Assembly (NCBI GenBank): GCA_019671005.1
Contig: CM033717.1
Span: forward strand, 71,593,850-71,657,849
Origin: Hibiscus mutabilis
Taxonomy: Eukaryota > Streptophyta > Magnoliopsida > Malvales > Malvaceae
Direction of reading: 5' to 3'
Length of the DNA: 64,000 nucleotides
Position numbers and translations under genes: made by a program. Of this stretch, positions 44,901 through 54,830 are shown piece after piece. Positions within the stretch are counted from its first letter, which is position 1; each line of letters opens with the position of its first letter. The notes under the pieces were generated by a model that was not told the origin of the DNA, ran no database searches, and worked only from the letters and a program-made list of their open reading frames with translations.

Positions 44901-47849
44901 ACTGGAAAATACTGCTTAATGAGAGGCTTCATTGCTCTTGTAATTTCCTCTTCTGAAGAATAGCATGCTACTTCAATAGGTAAGACTCTCAAAATGAACC
45001 TAAACCACAGAAACAGTAAGATTTTAGCTTGCTACTAGCACTGCCAAGACACCATTTCCTATGTGCGTGTGCTCTGTATATATAATTAACATGCAAGTGA
45101 CGAGTGAACCTCGACATGTGCTTCCTTGTTGATGCAGCTGATGTCATCATATACTGTGCGACGTCTTTTGGGCCAGGGACTCCATCTCTCTTCCGCATTT
45201 GAACAAAGACAACACCATTACAGCCTGAATCAAGGTTGAAGAACAGCCTCTGTTCGACCAGGATGCAAAGGGGGAAAATGGTTCAAGTAAAAAAAATGGA
45301 AAGAAAAATGAAGATGCAATAATGGTCAGCATCACCCATTTGTTTACAAGCGAATGGCAAATTCAGCACTTAAAAGAGAAAGCTGAATATGGAAGGAAAA
45401 AGTAATAAACAAAAAGAGTATGAATATTTCATTTCTAAACAAATAAAAAAATCAGAAGGAACAACCTCATTTGGTTAATGATACTAAGTTCAATTTGAAT
45501 AAAACTTACAAGAAACAGATAGTATTAAGTATTTTTTTTAATTTATTTCTTTTTCTTTTTCAATAAGCATATAATTACCTTAGTTCTAAGTTCTCTCAAT
45601 TTAATGTAAGATGCCAAAACATAGCTTCCGGTCAAAAAGGTATGCCACCATCCAGATAAAATTCTTTATTTATTTTATCCAAACATATTTATCCTCTTTC
45701 TGGCATCCATTAATCTGCAAAATCAATTACAAAGTCGTAGCTTACTAACCTTACTCTTATCTCCAAGCTCGTTGAGTTCAGCGTCAATAAGCTGATCAAT
45801 AGATTTCTCTTTTTCACCGGCTGCTCTCTTTGATGCATCTGTTTCAAGGCATTGTTTCTTTGCTGGTGGCTCCTCCAACTTGTCTACTTGATTTGATGTA
45901 TCTGTTTCAAGGCATTGTTTCTTTGCCGGTGGCTCCTCCAAGTTATCTACTTGCTTTTCAATATTTGGCCAATCCTTGGGAGTATCATTGGTCTCTTCCA
46001 CTATCTTTCCATGACACACATCATCTGAATTTGGATGATCCAAATCTTTATTTGTTAAATTTTCTTGACTAGCATCATTTTCTCTAGTAGCATCTGATTT
46101 AACAACTTCCTCTTGCCCTTCAGCCTCACCTTCATCATCACCCTCCTCTTCGTCATTGCCTTCATCATCACTATATGAGAAAGTAATCTTTTTATTTAAA
46201 GGCTTATTTGGTAACACTGCAGGTTCCTCTCCAGAACCCTTTCCATTGACTAGCTCCTCAAAAAACTATATGAAAGTGAAATAACCAGGAGTTTAATGGA
46301 AGTGCACAGAAGAATAGAAGGGGAGCATTAGCAACTGCTTTAACTCAAATATAGGAGTAAACACTATATACATGGACACAGCATTTAAAGGCACCGGACT
46401 AATGTTCGCATGGCATTGCAGAGATACTGGTTCAGAATACGAGCCCAATTTGGTATTTAAAATAAGAATCAGCTACTTCACACGAGCCAATTCAAAGATA
46501 AAAATTTAAAAAAAGAAAGAAAGAAAATAAAGTAAAGATCAGAGATGATGCCAGGGAATTGCTGGCCAAAGGGAAAATATAATGATAAGATTTTCTATTT
46601 TTATCTTCGAATTGGAGGAAGATGTTTGTAAATTGTAATATCAGTTGTTACATAAAACCCACGAATAAGATCTTTTTCCTATCAATGTAGATTTCTACCA
46701 AAGATCAATGACTGAGCCTAAGTTCCTTGATGAGTGATTCATATGTAACAATAGGTGGCGAAATATCAGAGTCTAAACACAGAAAGAGACCAAACCAATT
46801 ATATAATTTGGGAGATTCCAAAGCATGCTATAAACAAAATTTCCTATGCACTATCACCGTGTGCTATTTCAAATTCAATATCCTGATTGTGTCTATATGT
46901 CGATAGAACGAACATCACAGAGCAATATTTCAGGTATAAACAGGCAAACCCCGAAGCCATCATAGTTACTATAGCATACACCTAACATCTATAAAAGCAA
47001 TAATAATTTGTTAACCAACAGTCAAGATCACCTTTGATTCTAGTCTTAAATAATAATTCAGGAACAAAAAAAAAAACATACAATTGAAAAGAAAATGAAT
47101 CATGAACACAGTTAAGATATGGAAAAGATGAAGGCTTAAAGAGCAATGTCACAACTGACAATGACATATCAAATCTACATTTTTATAAATTAATAGAAGT
47201 TGATGTGATTCTAAGATTCAACTTCACATTATTAGTTCAAAAATCAAAGCTTTAACTGATTTTAATCTGGCAAAAAATCCCCCAGCTAAAAACCATGCCT
47301 CTCCAATAGAGCAATTAAAACAATAAACAATATACAGTATGAAAGTAAAGAAGACATTAATAAAAAAAACCCAGAAAATAAACTCAGAAACCATTTTGTA
47401 TATATAAAAAGGTAAAATTTAACCATGGAAATTGAATCACAAACGAAAACCCAGATGGAAAATCTACAATTAATGATCCAAAATCAAGTTTAATAACAGA
47501 AACAAAAAAGGGTTCAGCAATAAACTAGAAAATAAGATATATGGAAAGAAAAAACATACAGAATCAATAACATTGATAGCTTCATGAGCAGCTTGGCGTT
47601 CTCTTCCACCATCACAAGTGATAAAGAAACCTCGAACTCCAGGCATTAATGGGTAATGCCCCTTTCTTTTTAACTGCTTTCTGTTTTCCAAAAAAAGAAG
47701 AAATTGAAGAAATACAAAAATAATACATGAAAGCATAGGGGCAGAGACTAAAAGACAGAGATTGGGCTAACATTGTGGGGAAGATACTGCTTCCTCTTCT
47801 TGTCTTTGGCTGTCACAGTGTTGCCTTTGGCTTTGTTTCCGGTAGCCAT
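41971..47849 (-). CDS. THUMP domain-containing protein, TAN1-like partner in tRNA acetylation
   Basis: Seven exons join in frame: 47849-47772, 47676-47560, 46265-45750, 45249-45110, 44999-44879, 42269-42129 and 42060-41971; 400 residues plus TAA. The start is basic (MATGNKAKGN, KDKKRKQYLPHN), then GVRGFFITCDGGRERQAAHE, the conserved N-terminal block of THUMPD1/Tan1. An acidic low-complexity segment (DDEGNDEEEGDDEGEAEGQE) holds a duplicated 21-residue unit centred on EEPPAKKQCLETD. The THUMP domain follows in exons 4-7: KHMSRFILRVLPIEVACYSS, NPRKFAVLYEARANSG, TTIVVEIVKTICLIGVVEKY. Tan1 in yeast binds tRNA and works with Kre33/NAT10 to make N4-acetylcytidine-12; the role here is by homology (Arabidopsis At5g12410 from memory). 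Exon 2's acceptor (AAAG|CAG at 47676) is the only in-frame choice, dropping one residue usual at that joint. Confidence 0.9.
42433..44291. mobile_element. Tourist-like (PIF/Harbinger) element in intron 5 of the THUMP gene
   Basis: GGCTTTGTTTGGTAGAGAGG at the left pairs with CCTCTCTACCAAGCAAAGCC at the right with one mismatch. TAA flanks both ends (42430-42432, 44292-44294), the 3-bp target duplication expected for PIF/Harbinger. At 1859 bp it is long for a MITE. Both arms hold tandem copies of a roughly 95-bp AT-rich unit (TTTAGTCCCTAAAATTTTTT and its complement), in opposite orientation left and right. The arms thus form a very large inverted repeat around a core at about 43030-43680. No transposase frame was found; the 83-codon antisense frame at 43058 has no domain. 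Confidence 0.8.
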
Positions 47850-48001
47850 TGAAGCTCTTGTAAGTGTTTTCGTACTTCCGATTCGAGGGTTTGGTTGTAG
47901 TTCTCAGTGCTGTTCGAATAAGATTTCTACTTTTAAAAGACCGGTCCGAGACGAGTTCAAAACCCCGGTTTATATAAAAAAAAAATGTTTGGATAAAAAT
48001 A
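47850..48001 (-). promoter_or_regulatory. Short upstream region of the THUMP gene, cut off by a transposon
   Basis: Only about 150 bp separates the THUMP start codon from the Pack-MULE-like element. The leader probably lies here. Any more distal native promoter has been displaced by the 1.68 kb element. Confidence 0.4.
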
Positions 48002-48226
48002 GGGTAAACTATCTGCGTAACCACTTAACTATTGGGTCTAATCTGTTTTGATCACTGAACTATAAAAATTTGAAATTCGATCACTCAACTATTTAATTGG
48101 ACATATTTTGACCACTAGTCATTAAAATCTAACGGAAGGGTTATATGGCTGTCAGTGAAAATTTATATAACTACATATTTGGTCCATACTAATTAACTAT
48201 TATATTAATTTGATCCTAATTTTAAC

Positions 48227-48780
48227 TTCACATCTTTCATCTTCTCCATCGCTCCTCTCAAAGGGTTTCTCCCTCGGTCATAGGTTTACTTTTGCTTTCT
48301 TGCCTTCTGTTGGTATATCTGGTGCTAGCTCAGCTCAGAAACTGAGTCTTTTTAACTTCACCAATAATGATAATCCCAACAACAACAACATCTTTGGTGT
48401 TGAGTTCGATGTGTTTGCCAACCAAAAATTCGACAATATCAACGACAATCATGTGGGTGTTGATCTGAGCTCACTGAAATTCATTGCTTGCAGTCCAGCT
48501 GGGGTTTGGGGAGGGGATAAAGAAAATAATTTGAAGGGTTTGAAGTTATATAATGGTGTGAATTATCAGGTTTAGTTGATTATCAAGATTTTATTGTAAA
48601 TGTTTCTATGGCTGAAGTGAGGGAAATTAGGCCTAAGAGGCCTTTGATACATGGTTTTGTGAAATATTTTTGGTGTTTTTTTGATGAAATGTATGTGGGG
48701 TATGCTGGATTCTGACTTGGACCTTTAGTAATTCCAATTTTTCGATTGGTGATACTTTCACTTGCCTTAATTGAAGAATG
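48227..48780 (+). pseudogene. L-type lectin (lectin receptor kinase-like) extracellular domain fragment, broken
   Basis: The frame reads FTFAFLPSVG, then LSLFNFTNN, FGVEFDVFANQKFDNINDNH, VGVDLSSLKF, and ends NYQV followed by TAG at about 48573. FGVEFDV and DINDNHVGVD are the classic legume-lectin strand and metal-site motifs. After a frame change the homology goes on: DYQDFIVNVSMAEVREIRPK (about 48577-48635), then FDEMYVGYAGF and SNFSIGD. The protein would lack a normal signal peptide start and has at least one frameshift and several stops. It is a captured, decayed copy. Confidence 0.75.
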
Positions 48781-48800
48781 ATGGGAGTTTGCTCGATACA

Positions 48801-49120
48801 GTTTCAACCCCTAAAGTTATAATTGATCAGGACTCTGATCCGGATGCCACTGTTGTGGAAATAACCTTTGGCGATCTCCTTGGGGTGCTACTTGATACTG
48901 TATAAATTCAATTTTACTTAACCGTTTAGATCTATATTTTGCTTTTCATTTACAATTTTGTATTCTCTTTTGTGATAAGAAACTTTTTTGTGTATGATCT
49001 TAAGTATTAGCTAATGAGCTGCAGATGAATGCACTTAAAAGTTTCGGGTTGAATGTTACTAAGGCAAATGTCTATCTGAATTCACCTGGCAAGCACAACA
49101 AGTTTTCTATCACTACTAGC
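48801..49120 (+). pseudogene. Captured fragment of an ACR11/ACR12-type ACT-domain gene, intron retained
   Basis: Exon-like 48801-48899 reads VSTPKVIIDQDSDPDATVVE then ITFGDLLGVLLDT. A donor GTATAAATTC follows at 48900, and the acceptor GAGCTGCAG ends at 49024. The second exon resumes MNALKSFGLNVTKANVYLNS then PGKHNKFSIT. This is the N-terminal ACT domain of plastid ACT-domain-repeat proteins, which bind amino acids or regulate glutamine/chloroplast enzymes. Because the intron is kept in place, the copy came from genomic DNA and not from an mRNA. Both ends are truncated. Confidence 0.75.
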
Positions 49121-49327
49121 AGATTCCATTTTCTGCCACATTTTGTCATCTGAAAGTTAATGGATATGAGTTTCTTCTTGTTTGTGGTTAATGCTCACCT
49201 AGTTTAGCATGAGTCAGTTTTTAGGTTAGCATTTATTTTTCAATTGAGGTTGAAACTTCTCCATAAATTTTTAAGAACATTAGAAATGATTAAAGCTGTA
49301 TTTATACTTTTACAACTTCCAGTCGTA

Positions 49328-49430
49328 CTGATTTGCCTTCATTTGTGCCACCAAAGGATTCCGTGTTTCAATCATTAGGATTCATAGTTGGAGTCACCCT
49401 CGGGATTGCCCTGCTTGTAATCAGCTTTTA
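49328..49430 (+). pseudogene. Lectin C-terminal transmembrane segment, separated from its 5' part
   Basis: LPSFVPPKDSVFQSLG then FIVGVTLGIALLVISF and TAG. In L-type lectins and lectin receptor kinases, NLPSFVLPKD-type sequence and a membrane helix directly follow the lectin domain (which ends SNFSIGD at about 48755 here). The ACT-domain fragment lies between the two, so it seems to have been inserted into the lectin copy. Confidence 0.65.
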
Positions 49431-49833
49431 GATTGTGATGTATTTTGTTTTAATTAAATTAAAATTAGTATCAAATTGATAGAATAGGTAACTAACATGG
49501 ACCAAATGTATAGTTATACAAATTTTCATTAACAACAACGTCACCCTCTCCGTTAGATTTTAACGGCTGGTGATAAAAATAAGTCTAATTAAATAGTTAG
49601 GTGATCAAATTTTAAATTTTTTAGTTCAATGGTCAAAACAGGTCAAACCCAATAGTTGGATGGTCACCCAGATAGTTTACCCATAAAATTTAATATTTGA
49701 AATAAAATCCTAGAATAATGATGGTTATTTAAAAAATAGAAAATATAATATTTTTAAAATAATATTTTGATTAAAAATATGAAAGTTTAGGGTTTAAGCA
49801 TTATAGGTTTAAGATCTATGTATTAAGTTTAGG

Positions 49834-51207
49834 AAAAAACTTTAGTTTACACGTGCCTTTTAGTTTTAAGAGTTATGGTTTTAGTTCAGGGTTTAAAGTT
49901 TAGGGGTTTAAGTTGTATGATTTATAATTTAGGGTTCATTTGTTTCACTGAAATCTGTTTCTGGAAAATAAACTACATTTTTTAGAAAACAAACTACAGA
50001 AAGTATTTTCTGGTGTTTGGATGAAGTTATGTAATTCATTTTTCGCTGTTTGGCAAAGTTTCCTGATAATTTCATGAACAGTCCACAAACAAGCATCGAT
50101 AATGCTAAAAACAAGTTTCAACCAAAACATGGTTTAGGTTTAGGTTATTGTTTAGGGTTTAGGATTTAGGGTAGCATTTAAGGTTTATAGTTTAATGTTT
50201 AGGTTAGCATTTAGGGTTTAGGGTAGCATTTAGAGTTTAGTGTTAGTGTTTAAGGTTTAATATTTAGGGTTTATGGTTTAGGTTAGTGTTTAGGGTTCAT
50301 GGTTTAGGTATCATTGTTTAAGGTTTAAGTTAGTGTTTAGGGTTTAGGGTTTATGTTACTAGTTAGGGTTTAGGGTTTAGGATTTATGGTAGCATTTAAG
50401 ATTTAGTATTTAGGATAGGTTTAGGGTTTAGGGTTTAACATTTAGGGTTTAGCATTTAATGTTTAGGTTAGTTTTTAGGGTTTAGGGTTTAGGTTAGAAT
50501 TTTGGGTTTAGGGGTTAATGTTTTGTTAGTGTTTAGGGTTTAACATTTATGGTTTATGGTTTAGGTTAGGGTTTAGGGTTTTATGGTTTATGGTTTAGAA
50601 TAGTGTTTAGGGTTCATGGTTCAAGTTTTAGGGTATCATTTAGGGGTTAGGGTTTATGAGGTTGGTTAGTGTTTAGGGTTTAGGGCTTAAGGCTTAGTAT
50701 TTAGTTTTTAAGGTTTAGGTTTTAGGTTAGTGGTTATGGTTTAGAGTTTAAGATTTATGGTAACATTTAGGGTTTAGGATTTAGTGTTTAAGGTTTATGG
50801 TTTAAGGTTTAGGGTAATATTTGAGGTTTAAAGTTTAGGGTTTAGATTAGTGTTTAGCGTTTAGGGTTTAGAGTTGAAGAGATTGTAGTTTGTTTTACGG
50901 GAAAAATATGGTAAAACAACTATAAAAGAATGTAAAGAAAAAATAGCCAATTGTAATTCAAACTCTTTTGACCATATGAAACTACATGAACCAAACACCG
51001 TAAATTACGGAAATTGAATTATGGAATTCAAACTACATGAAACAAACACACCCTTAAGGTTAGTGTTTAGAATTTAGGGTATAAAGTTTAGGGTCTAGAG
51101 TTTAGTTTTTTAGGGTTAGGTTAGGAATTTAGGATTTGGGTTTTTATAGTATAAATGCACAGGCTTGTCTAAAATTAGTTTTACTCAGCCTGTGTATCAA
51201 AGTTTTA
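49834..51207 (-). repeat. Telomere-like MITE, family A, split by a Tourist-like insertion
   Basis: Segment 49834-49931 (ACTTTAGTTTACACGTGCCT onward) and segment 51054-51207 (GGTTAGTGTTTAGAATTTAG through AGCCTGTGTATCAAAG) are the two halves of one reversed family A element. Joined, GATTTATAATTTA and AGGTTAGTGTTTAG recreate the order seen in intact copies. Between them lies the 49932-51053 element with TTA on both sides. Confidence 0.75.
49932..51053. mobile_element. Tourist-like MITE filled with a TTTAGGG-like array
   Basis: The ends are GGGTTCATTTGTTTCA and TGAAACAAACACACCC, inverted repeats with two to three mismatches. TTA flanks both sides (49929-49931, 51054-51056), the PIF/Harbinger target duplication. 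Arm sequences CTACATTTTTTAGAAAAC and ACGGAAATTGAATTATGG flank an array from about 50130 to 50870 of TTTAGGGTTTAGGG, TTTAGGTTAG and GTAGCATTTAGGG variants. There is no coding sequence. It is much longer than usual Tourist MITEs because of the array. Confidence 0.75.
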
Positions 51208-51539
51208 CTCTTAGGTTTAGGGGTTTAGGTTTAGGATTTTAGATTTTAAAGAAGGGTTGTGTAATATTTTTTACACAAGCTTGTGTATTAAAATGTAACC
51301 CATTAAAAGTTAGGGTTATATTTTAAGAAAATACTTTTATACACAAACCTTTTAATTTTAGGGTTTAGAGATTTATGTTATAGTTTAAGGTTTAGATTGT
51401 AGGGCGTAGAATTTAAGGTTTATGATTAGAATTTAGGGTTTAGGTTTTTGGGTGTTAGAGCTAAGAATTTAAGTTTTAGATTTTATAGCCTAAATACGAA
51501 GGGTTGTGATTTTTTTTTACATAGCTTGTGTATCAAAAT
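51208..51539 (-). repeat. Further family A copies, partial and whole
   Basis: A partial copy at 51215-51300 ends TACACAAGCTTGTGTATTAA. A fuller reversed copy at about 51330-51539 runs from ACTTTTATACACAAACC through TTTAGGG-like sequence to ACATAGCTTGTGTATCAAAA. They lie end to end with the split copy, forming a cluster. Confidence 0.65.
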
Positions 51540-51560
51540 ATAACCCTTTATTTTAAGGGT

Positions 51561-51797
51561 AAAATTTTGATACACAAGCTGTGTAAAACTAATTTTACAC
51601 AAGCTATGTTTTACACTATAAAATTCAAATTCTAAATTTTTAACTCTAACTCTAAAAAAATAAACCATATACCCTAATTATAAACACTAACCTTAAATTC
51701 TAAACCATACAACCTAAACCCCTAAACTAAAACTCTACCCCTAAAACTAAAATGTACGTCTAAACTAAAATTTACACGGCCTGTGTATCAATTTTTT
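51561..51797. repeat. Telomere-like MITE, family A
   Basis: It starts AAAATTTTGATACACAAGC, has CCCTAA-like interior, and ends ACACGGCCTGTGTATCAAT. The 5' part also contains the second internal motif TTTTACACAAGCTATG, as in the 54831 copy. Confidence 0.75.
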
Positions 51798-52944
51798 TCT
51801 CTATATTTTAATCCATTAAAAATACAACCCTACCTAAAAATCTAAACCTTAAACTTTAACAGTAAATCTTAAAATTTAAACTATCTAACATAAATCTCTA
51901 AACTCTAAATTTAACAAAATTACACAAACTTATGTATAAGTTTTTTTCCTCTAAAATTTATATATTTTAAGATATAATATTAAATTTATTTTTTTTAGAA
52001 AAAACAAAGAGTAGATATTTCTTTTCGAACCGAGAGTAGATAAATTTCTAACCAATGATAATAATAATAATGGGTAGTTAATTAAGAAGAATGGGTAGTC
52101 ATGGGAGAGCGGATAGTTTTTTAAAATATTTTATAAAAGTTAGTTATCATTTTCATTTCTATAATTTTTTTGTAAAAAATAATTTAATAATATTTAAATA
52201 GAATAACTAAAAGTCCCTAATTAAAAATATTTTTAAAATAATTAATTTGATCGCGATCCTGCGAGGGTGAGCTAACTCCAAAAACCCGTCCTCAGTTTGG
52301 ATTGCAGATTGTAACTCGCCTGCATCTAGTTTATGTTCTTTATGTAGTATTCAGATCGAATGATTCTATGAAATTACATCGATATTTTCACATATTATTG
52401 GTAACGTAAGAGACATCTCAATTTTTTTTAAGTGTTTCAGAGATGCTCTTGTTATTCCCAATAAGATGACTCGATACCAAATCGCTTCTTCTAAAGCATG
52501 CCCCGTTCGTTATTCCCAATAAGAGAGGGATTTGAAATTTTTTGAAATTTAAATTAAATTATTTTTTAATACAATTACTTTTTTTAATAGTATAATATAA
52601 TTATTTTTAATATTTTTATTAATTCTAAAAATCATTTTTCAGTCATATAACTAGTGTACTAGAATTCTAGTATATCTTATAATTTCATTTATCTTTAAAA
52701 TAATGTATTTATACTTTTATTGTTGTGAACCGTTGGAGTTCTTTGGAAGGCCAAGCTTGGGAAGCAAGCAACAACGTCGGCCATTGCTGTGATTCTTGCT
52801 TTTGGGACCGTGAGGCAACTCTGTTTTGTAATTTGCTTGGAAAATACTTAATTAATTAAAACTATTTCGAATGTATCATATAGATTCACCAAATCTTAGC
52901 CAATAAAAGTACTTGAACACATGAAAACAAAAGCCGATATGGCC
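51798..52944. other. AT-rich intergenic DNA, no gene recognised
   Basis: Telomere-like scraps continue to about 51930. Segment 52730-52850 (GAACCGTTGGAGTTCTTTGG, GCAACAACGTCGGCC) is less AT-rich and lies just downstream of the small coiled-coil gene; it may be its 3' region or an unrelated fragment. No extended frame. Confidence 0.4.
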
Positions 52945-53318
52945 TCAATTGAGCTCCCTTGACAGTGCAATGTATTCCTCTCTCAGACTGTAGTATTTCT
53001 GGCTCAGTTCATTGAAAACTTCCTTTTTCTCATCTGGGATTTCCTTGTTCTTCCTCTTCCTCTTCTTCTCCTGCTCCAATCGAAGCTTCGCGATTTCGAT
53101 TTGTTTATAGAGCTCTTGTATCTTCACTCTTTTCTCCTTGTACTGTTTCTGCAGTGTTTCCAGCTCTGATGCTGGTTTGCCTAAAGCTTTTAACACTTTA
53201 GTCTTTCATATATATATATATATAAACAGCTTTAATTAAAATGTGGGAAGAATTTGGTACCAGTTGGAGGATGACAAGAGCTGCCACTGCTGCCTTCCAT
53301 GAGTTTTTCCAGGTTCAT
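52945..53318 (-). CDS. Small coiled-coil protein of unknown function (102 aa)
   Basis: Two exons join exactly: 53318-53261 (58 nt) and 53195-52945 (251 nt), together 103 codons with the stop, with donor ACTG|GTACCA and acceptor CTAAAG|TG. The protein starts MNLEKLMEGSSGSSCHPPTV. It continues LKALGKPASELETLQKQYKE, a highly charged helix with heptad spacing, a KKRKRKNKEIPDEKK stretch, and ends QKYYSLREEYIALSRELN. The length and charged helix suggest a protein that dimerises or binds a partner. I have a weak memory of plant proteins labelled RAB6-interacting golgin-like with LKALGKP...ELE motifs; this was not verified. The 66-bp intron is short but plausible and contains a TATATA run. Confidence 0.65.
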
Positions 53319-54197
53319 GTTTGCTATAGTTGCGGACGTAATGAATGCTATTATAATCAATGGATTTGCAGGTATCATAAACTATGGGATAAATCAACCT
53401 GTTTCAGGCATTCACCTAACCAACTTTGGTTACAACAACACACAGCACACCATCAAAAAAATTTACAGTTTTGTGCTCTACAAATGCAGTCTATGACAGT
53501 AAATTCATTGTTTTAAGCTACTGGGGTTATAAACTACTTCAAACCACCATTAGACTCCTTGTTTTAAGCTTGATTCCAAACAACGTGAGGAATGAAACCA
53601 GAGAGAAACAAAATAACTATGCCATGCTAGAAAATGCTAACCTCTTTTCTTTGTTGGTGGCCACACTTCACAGTGGAATGCAGTTGCTGTAACTATGAAT
53701 GAACTTCCACTACTACATACATACATACATACATACATATGTATAATATATGTAAAGGTGAGATTATGACAAGGAAGGAGAGTATATATGCAAAATCGGA
53801 AAAAAGGCATCTTTCATTGATGGAAAAAAACATCAGAGGCCATAAGAATCTCTGGGTATAGAGATTTGCTGAGCCCTTGCTAGTGAAAGTCTTTGTCTGT
53901 CTATCTGGTCCTCACATGCAGTTTTTCTAATACTAGATTACAAAAAGAATAAGAATATTTTGGTTTTATGTGTTCAAAACCATGCTGCTGATATCATGGG
54001 AACAAAGAGCAGTGGGTGGTGTCTTATAATTTCTTCTTCAACTTGAACATTGCTTTTTGAGCTGATTTGCAGTACAGGGAAAGTAACAGTCTTGAACCGA
54101 CGGACAAACTTCAGCCATTGATTTCGACGCCTCGTACAATACATGTTTTGCCACAGTATTGTAGTGAAAGTTTCACTTTTGACTCTTATATTATTTT
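53319..54197. other. Upstream spacer with (CATA)n microsatellite
   Basis: This should include the promoter of the small coiled-coil gene. A (CATA)n run is at about 53717-53741. Several plus-strand frames (53241-53692) overlap each other and the first exon; none shows a domain. No gene was called. Confidence 0.4.
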
Positions 54198-54552
54198 CGG
54201 TAAACTACAAAAATAGTCACCCAATTATTTGCACTTTTCTCTTCTGGTCACCCTACTAACAAAAAAGCATCGCCTGAAATGTTGGCGTCGATTTTTTTAT
54301 TACAACTATGAGCGAAGAAAGTTGGTGTTGTCTGAAATGTTAGTATCATTGAGAACCCATCAAGAAAACCAGCAACATTTTCATGGGCAGCGGTGGCAAT
54401 GGATGCTGATATATCTGTATTTGGTTATTTCTTTGGTCAGTCATGTTGTAGAATTGATGGGCTGAGTAATCTCATCCATGTCTTAGGCTTCATTGGTTGG
54501 TCTTTTCTCTTTTATCCTGTTGAAATTGATTCATTCAAGTACATATACTTTG

Positions 54553-54795
54553 AAAAACTTTGATATACATGCAGCCTTTTAATTTTAAGGGTTAGAGTTT
54601 TAATTTAAAGTTTAGAAGTTTAGGTCGTAAAGTTTAAAATTTAAGGTTAATGTTTAAAATTTAGAGTATATGGTTTAAGGTTTAGGGTTTAGTTTTGAGA
54701 GTTCAGGTTAAAAATTTAGGATTTGAGTTTTTATAATGTAAATATACAAGCTTGTCTATAATTAGCTTTACACAGCTTGTGTATCAAAATTTTAC
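54553..54795 (-). repeat. Telomere-like MITE, family A (reversed copy)
   Basis: It reads AAAAACTTTGATATACATGC, TTTAGGG-like interior, and ACACAGCTTGTGTATCAAAA. It is paired head-to-head with the 54831 copy, 35 bp away, so the two could form a hairpin of about 240 bp per arm. Confidence 0.75.
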
Positions 54796-54830
54796 TAATG
54801 TGCTGCAAATTTTGGGTTTTTCTTTAAGGT

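Larger units (their letters stand above)
48002..49682 (+). mobile_element. Pack-MULE-like element carrying lectin and ACT-domain gene pieces
   Basis: Long terminal inverted repeats of about 225 bp (48002-48226 and 49452-49682) start GGGTAAACTATCTG on both ends and align throughout at roughly three-quarters identity, including the shared inner TTTGGTCCAT and TAATTTTAA. Flanks ATAAAAATA (47993-48001) and ATAAAATTT (49683-49691) agree at 7 of 9 bases, consistent with an old 9-bp Mutator-type duplication. Between the TIRs lie, all on the plus strand, the 5' part of an L-type lectin gene, a two-exon fragment of an ACR-type ACT-domain gene, and the lectin's C-terminal membrane segment. No transposase is present. 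Gene capture inside a Mutator-like element is the known Pack-MULE phenomenon; this assignment is inference from structure. Confidence 0.75.

Noticed and set aside
48210..48575. Functional lectin gene
   Set aside because: A stop follows NYQV, the rest continues in another frame, the C-terminal helix is displaced, and it lies within transposon TIRs.
50130..50870. True interstitial telomere or chromosome-fusion scar
   Set aside because: The repeats are degenerate, lie inside transposon ends with a TTA duplication, and similar blocks occur in many small MITEs here.
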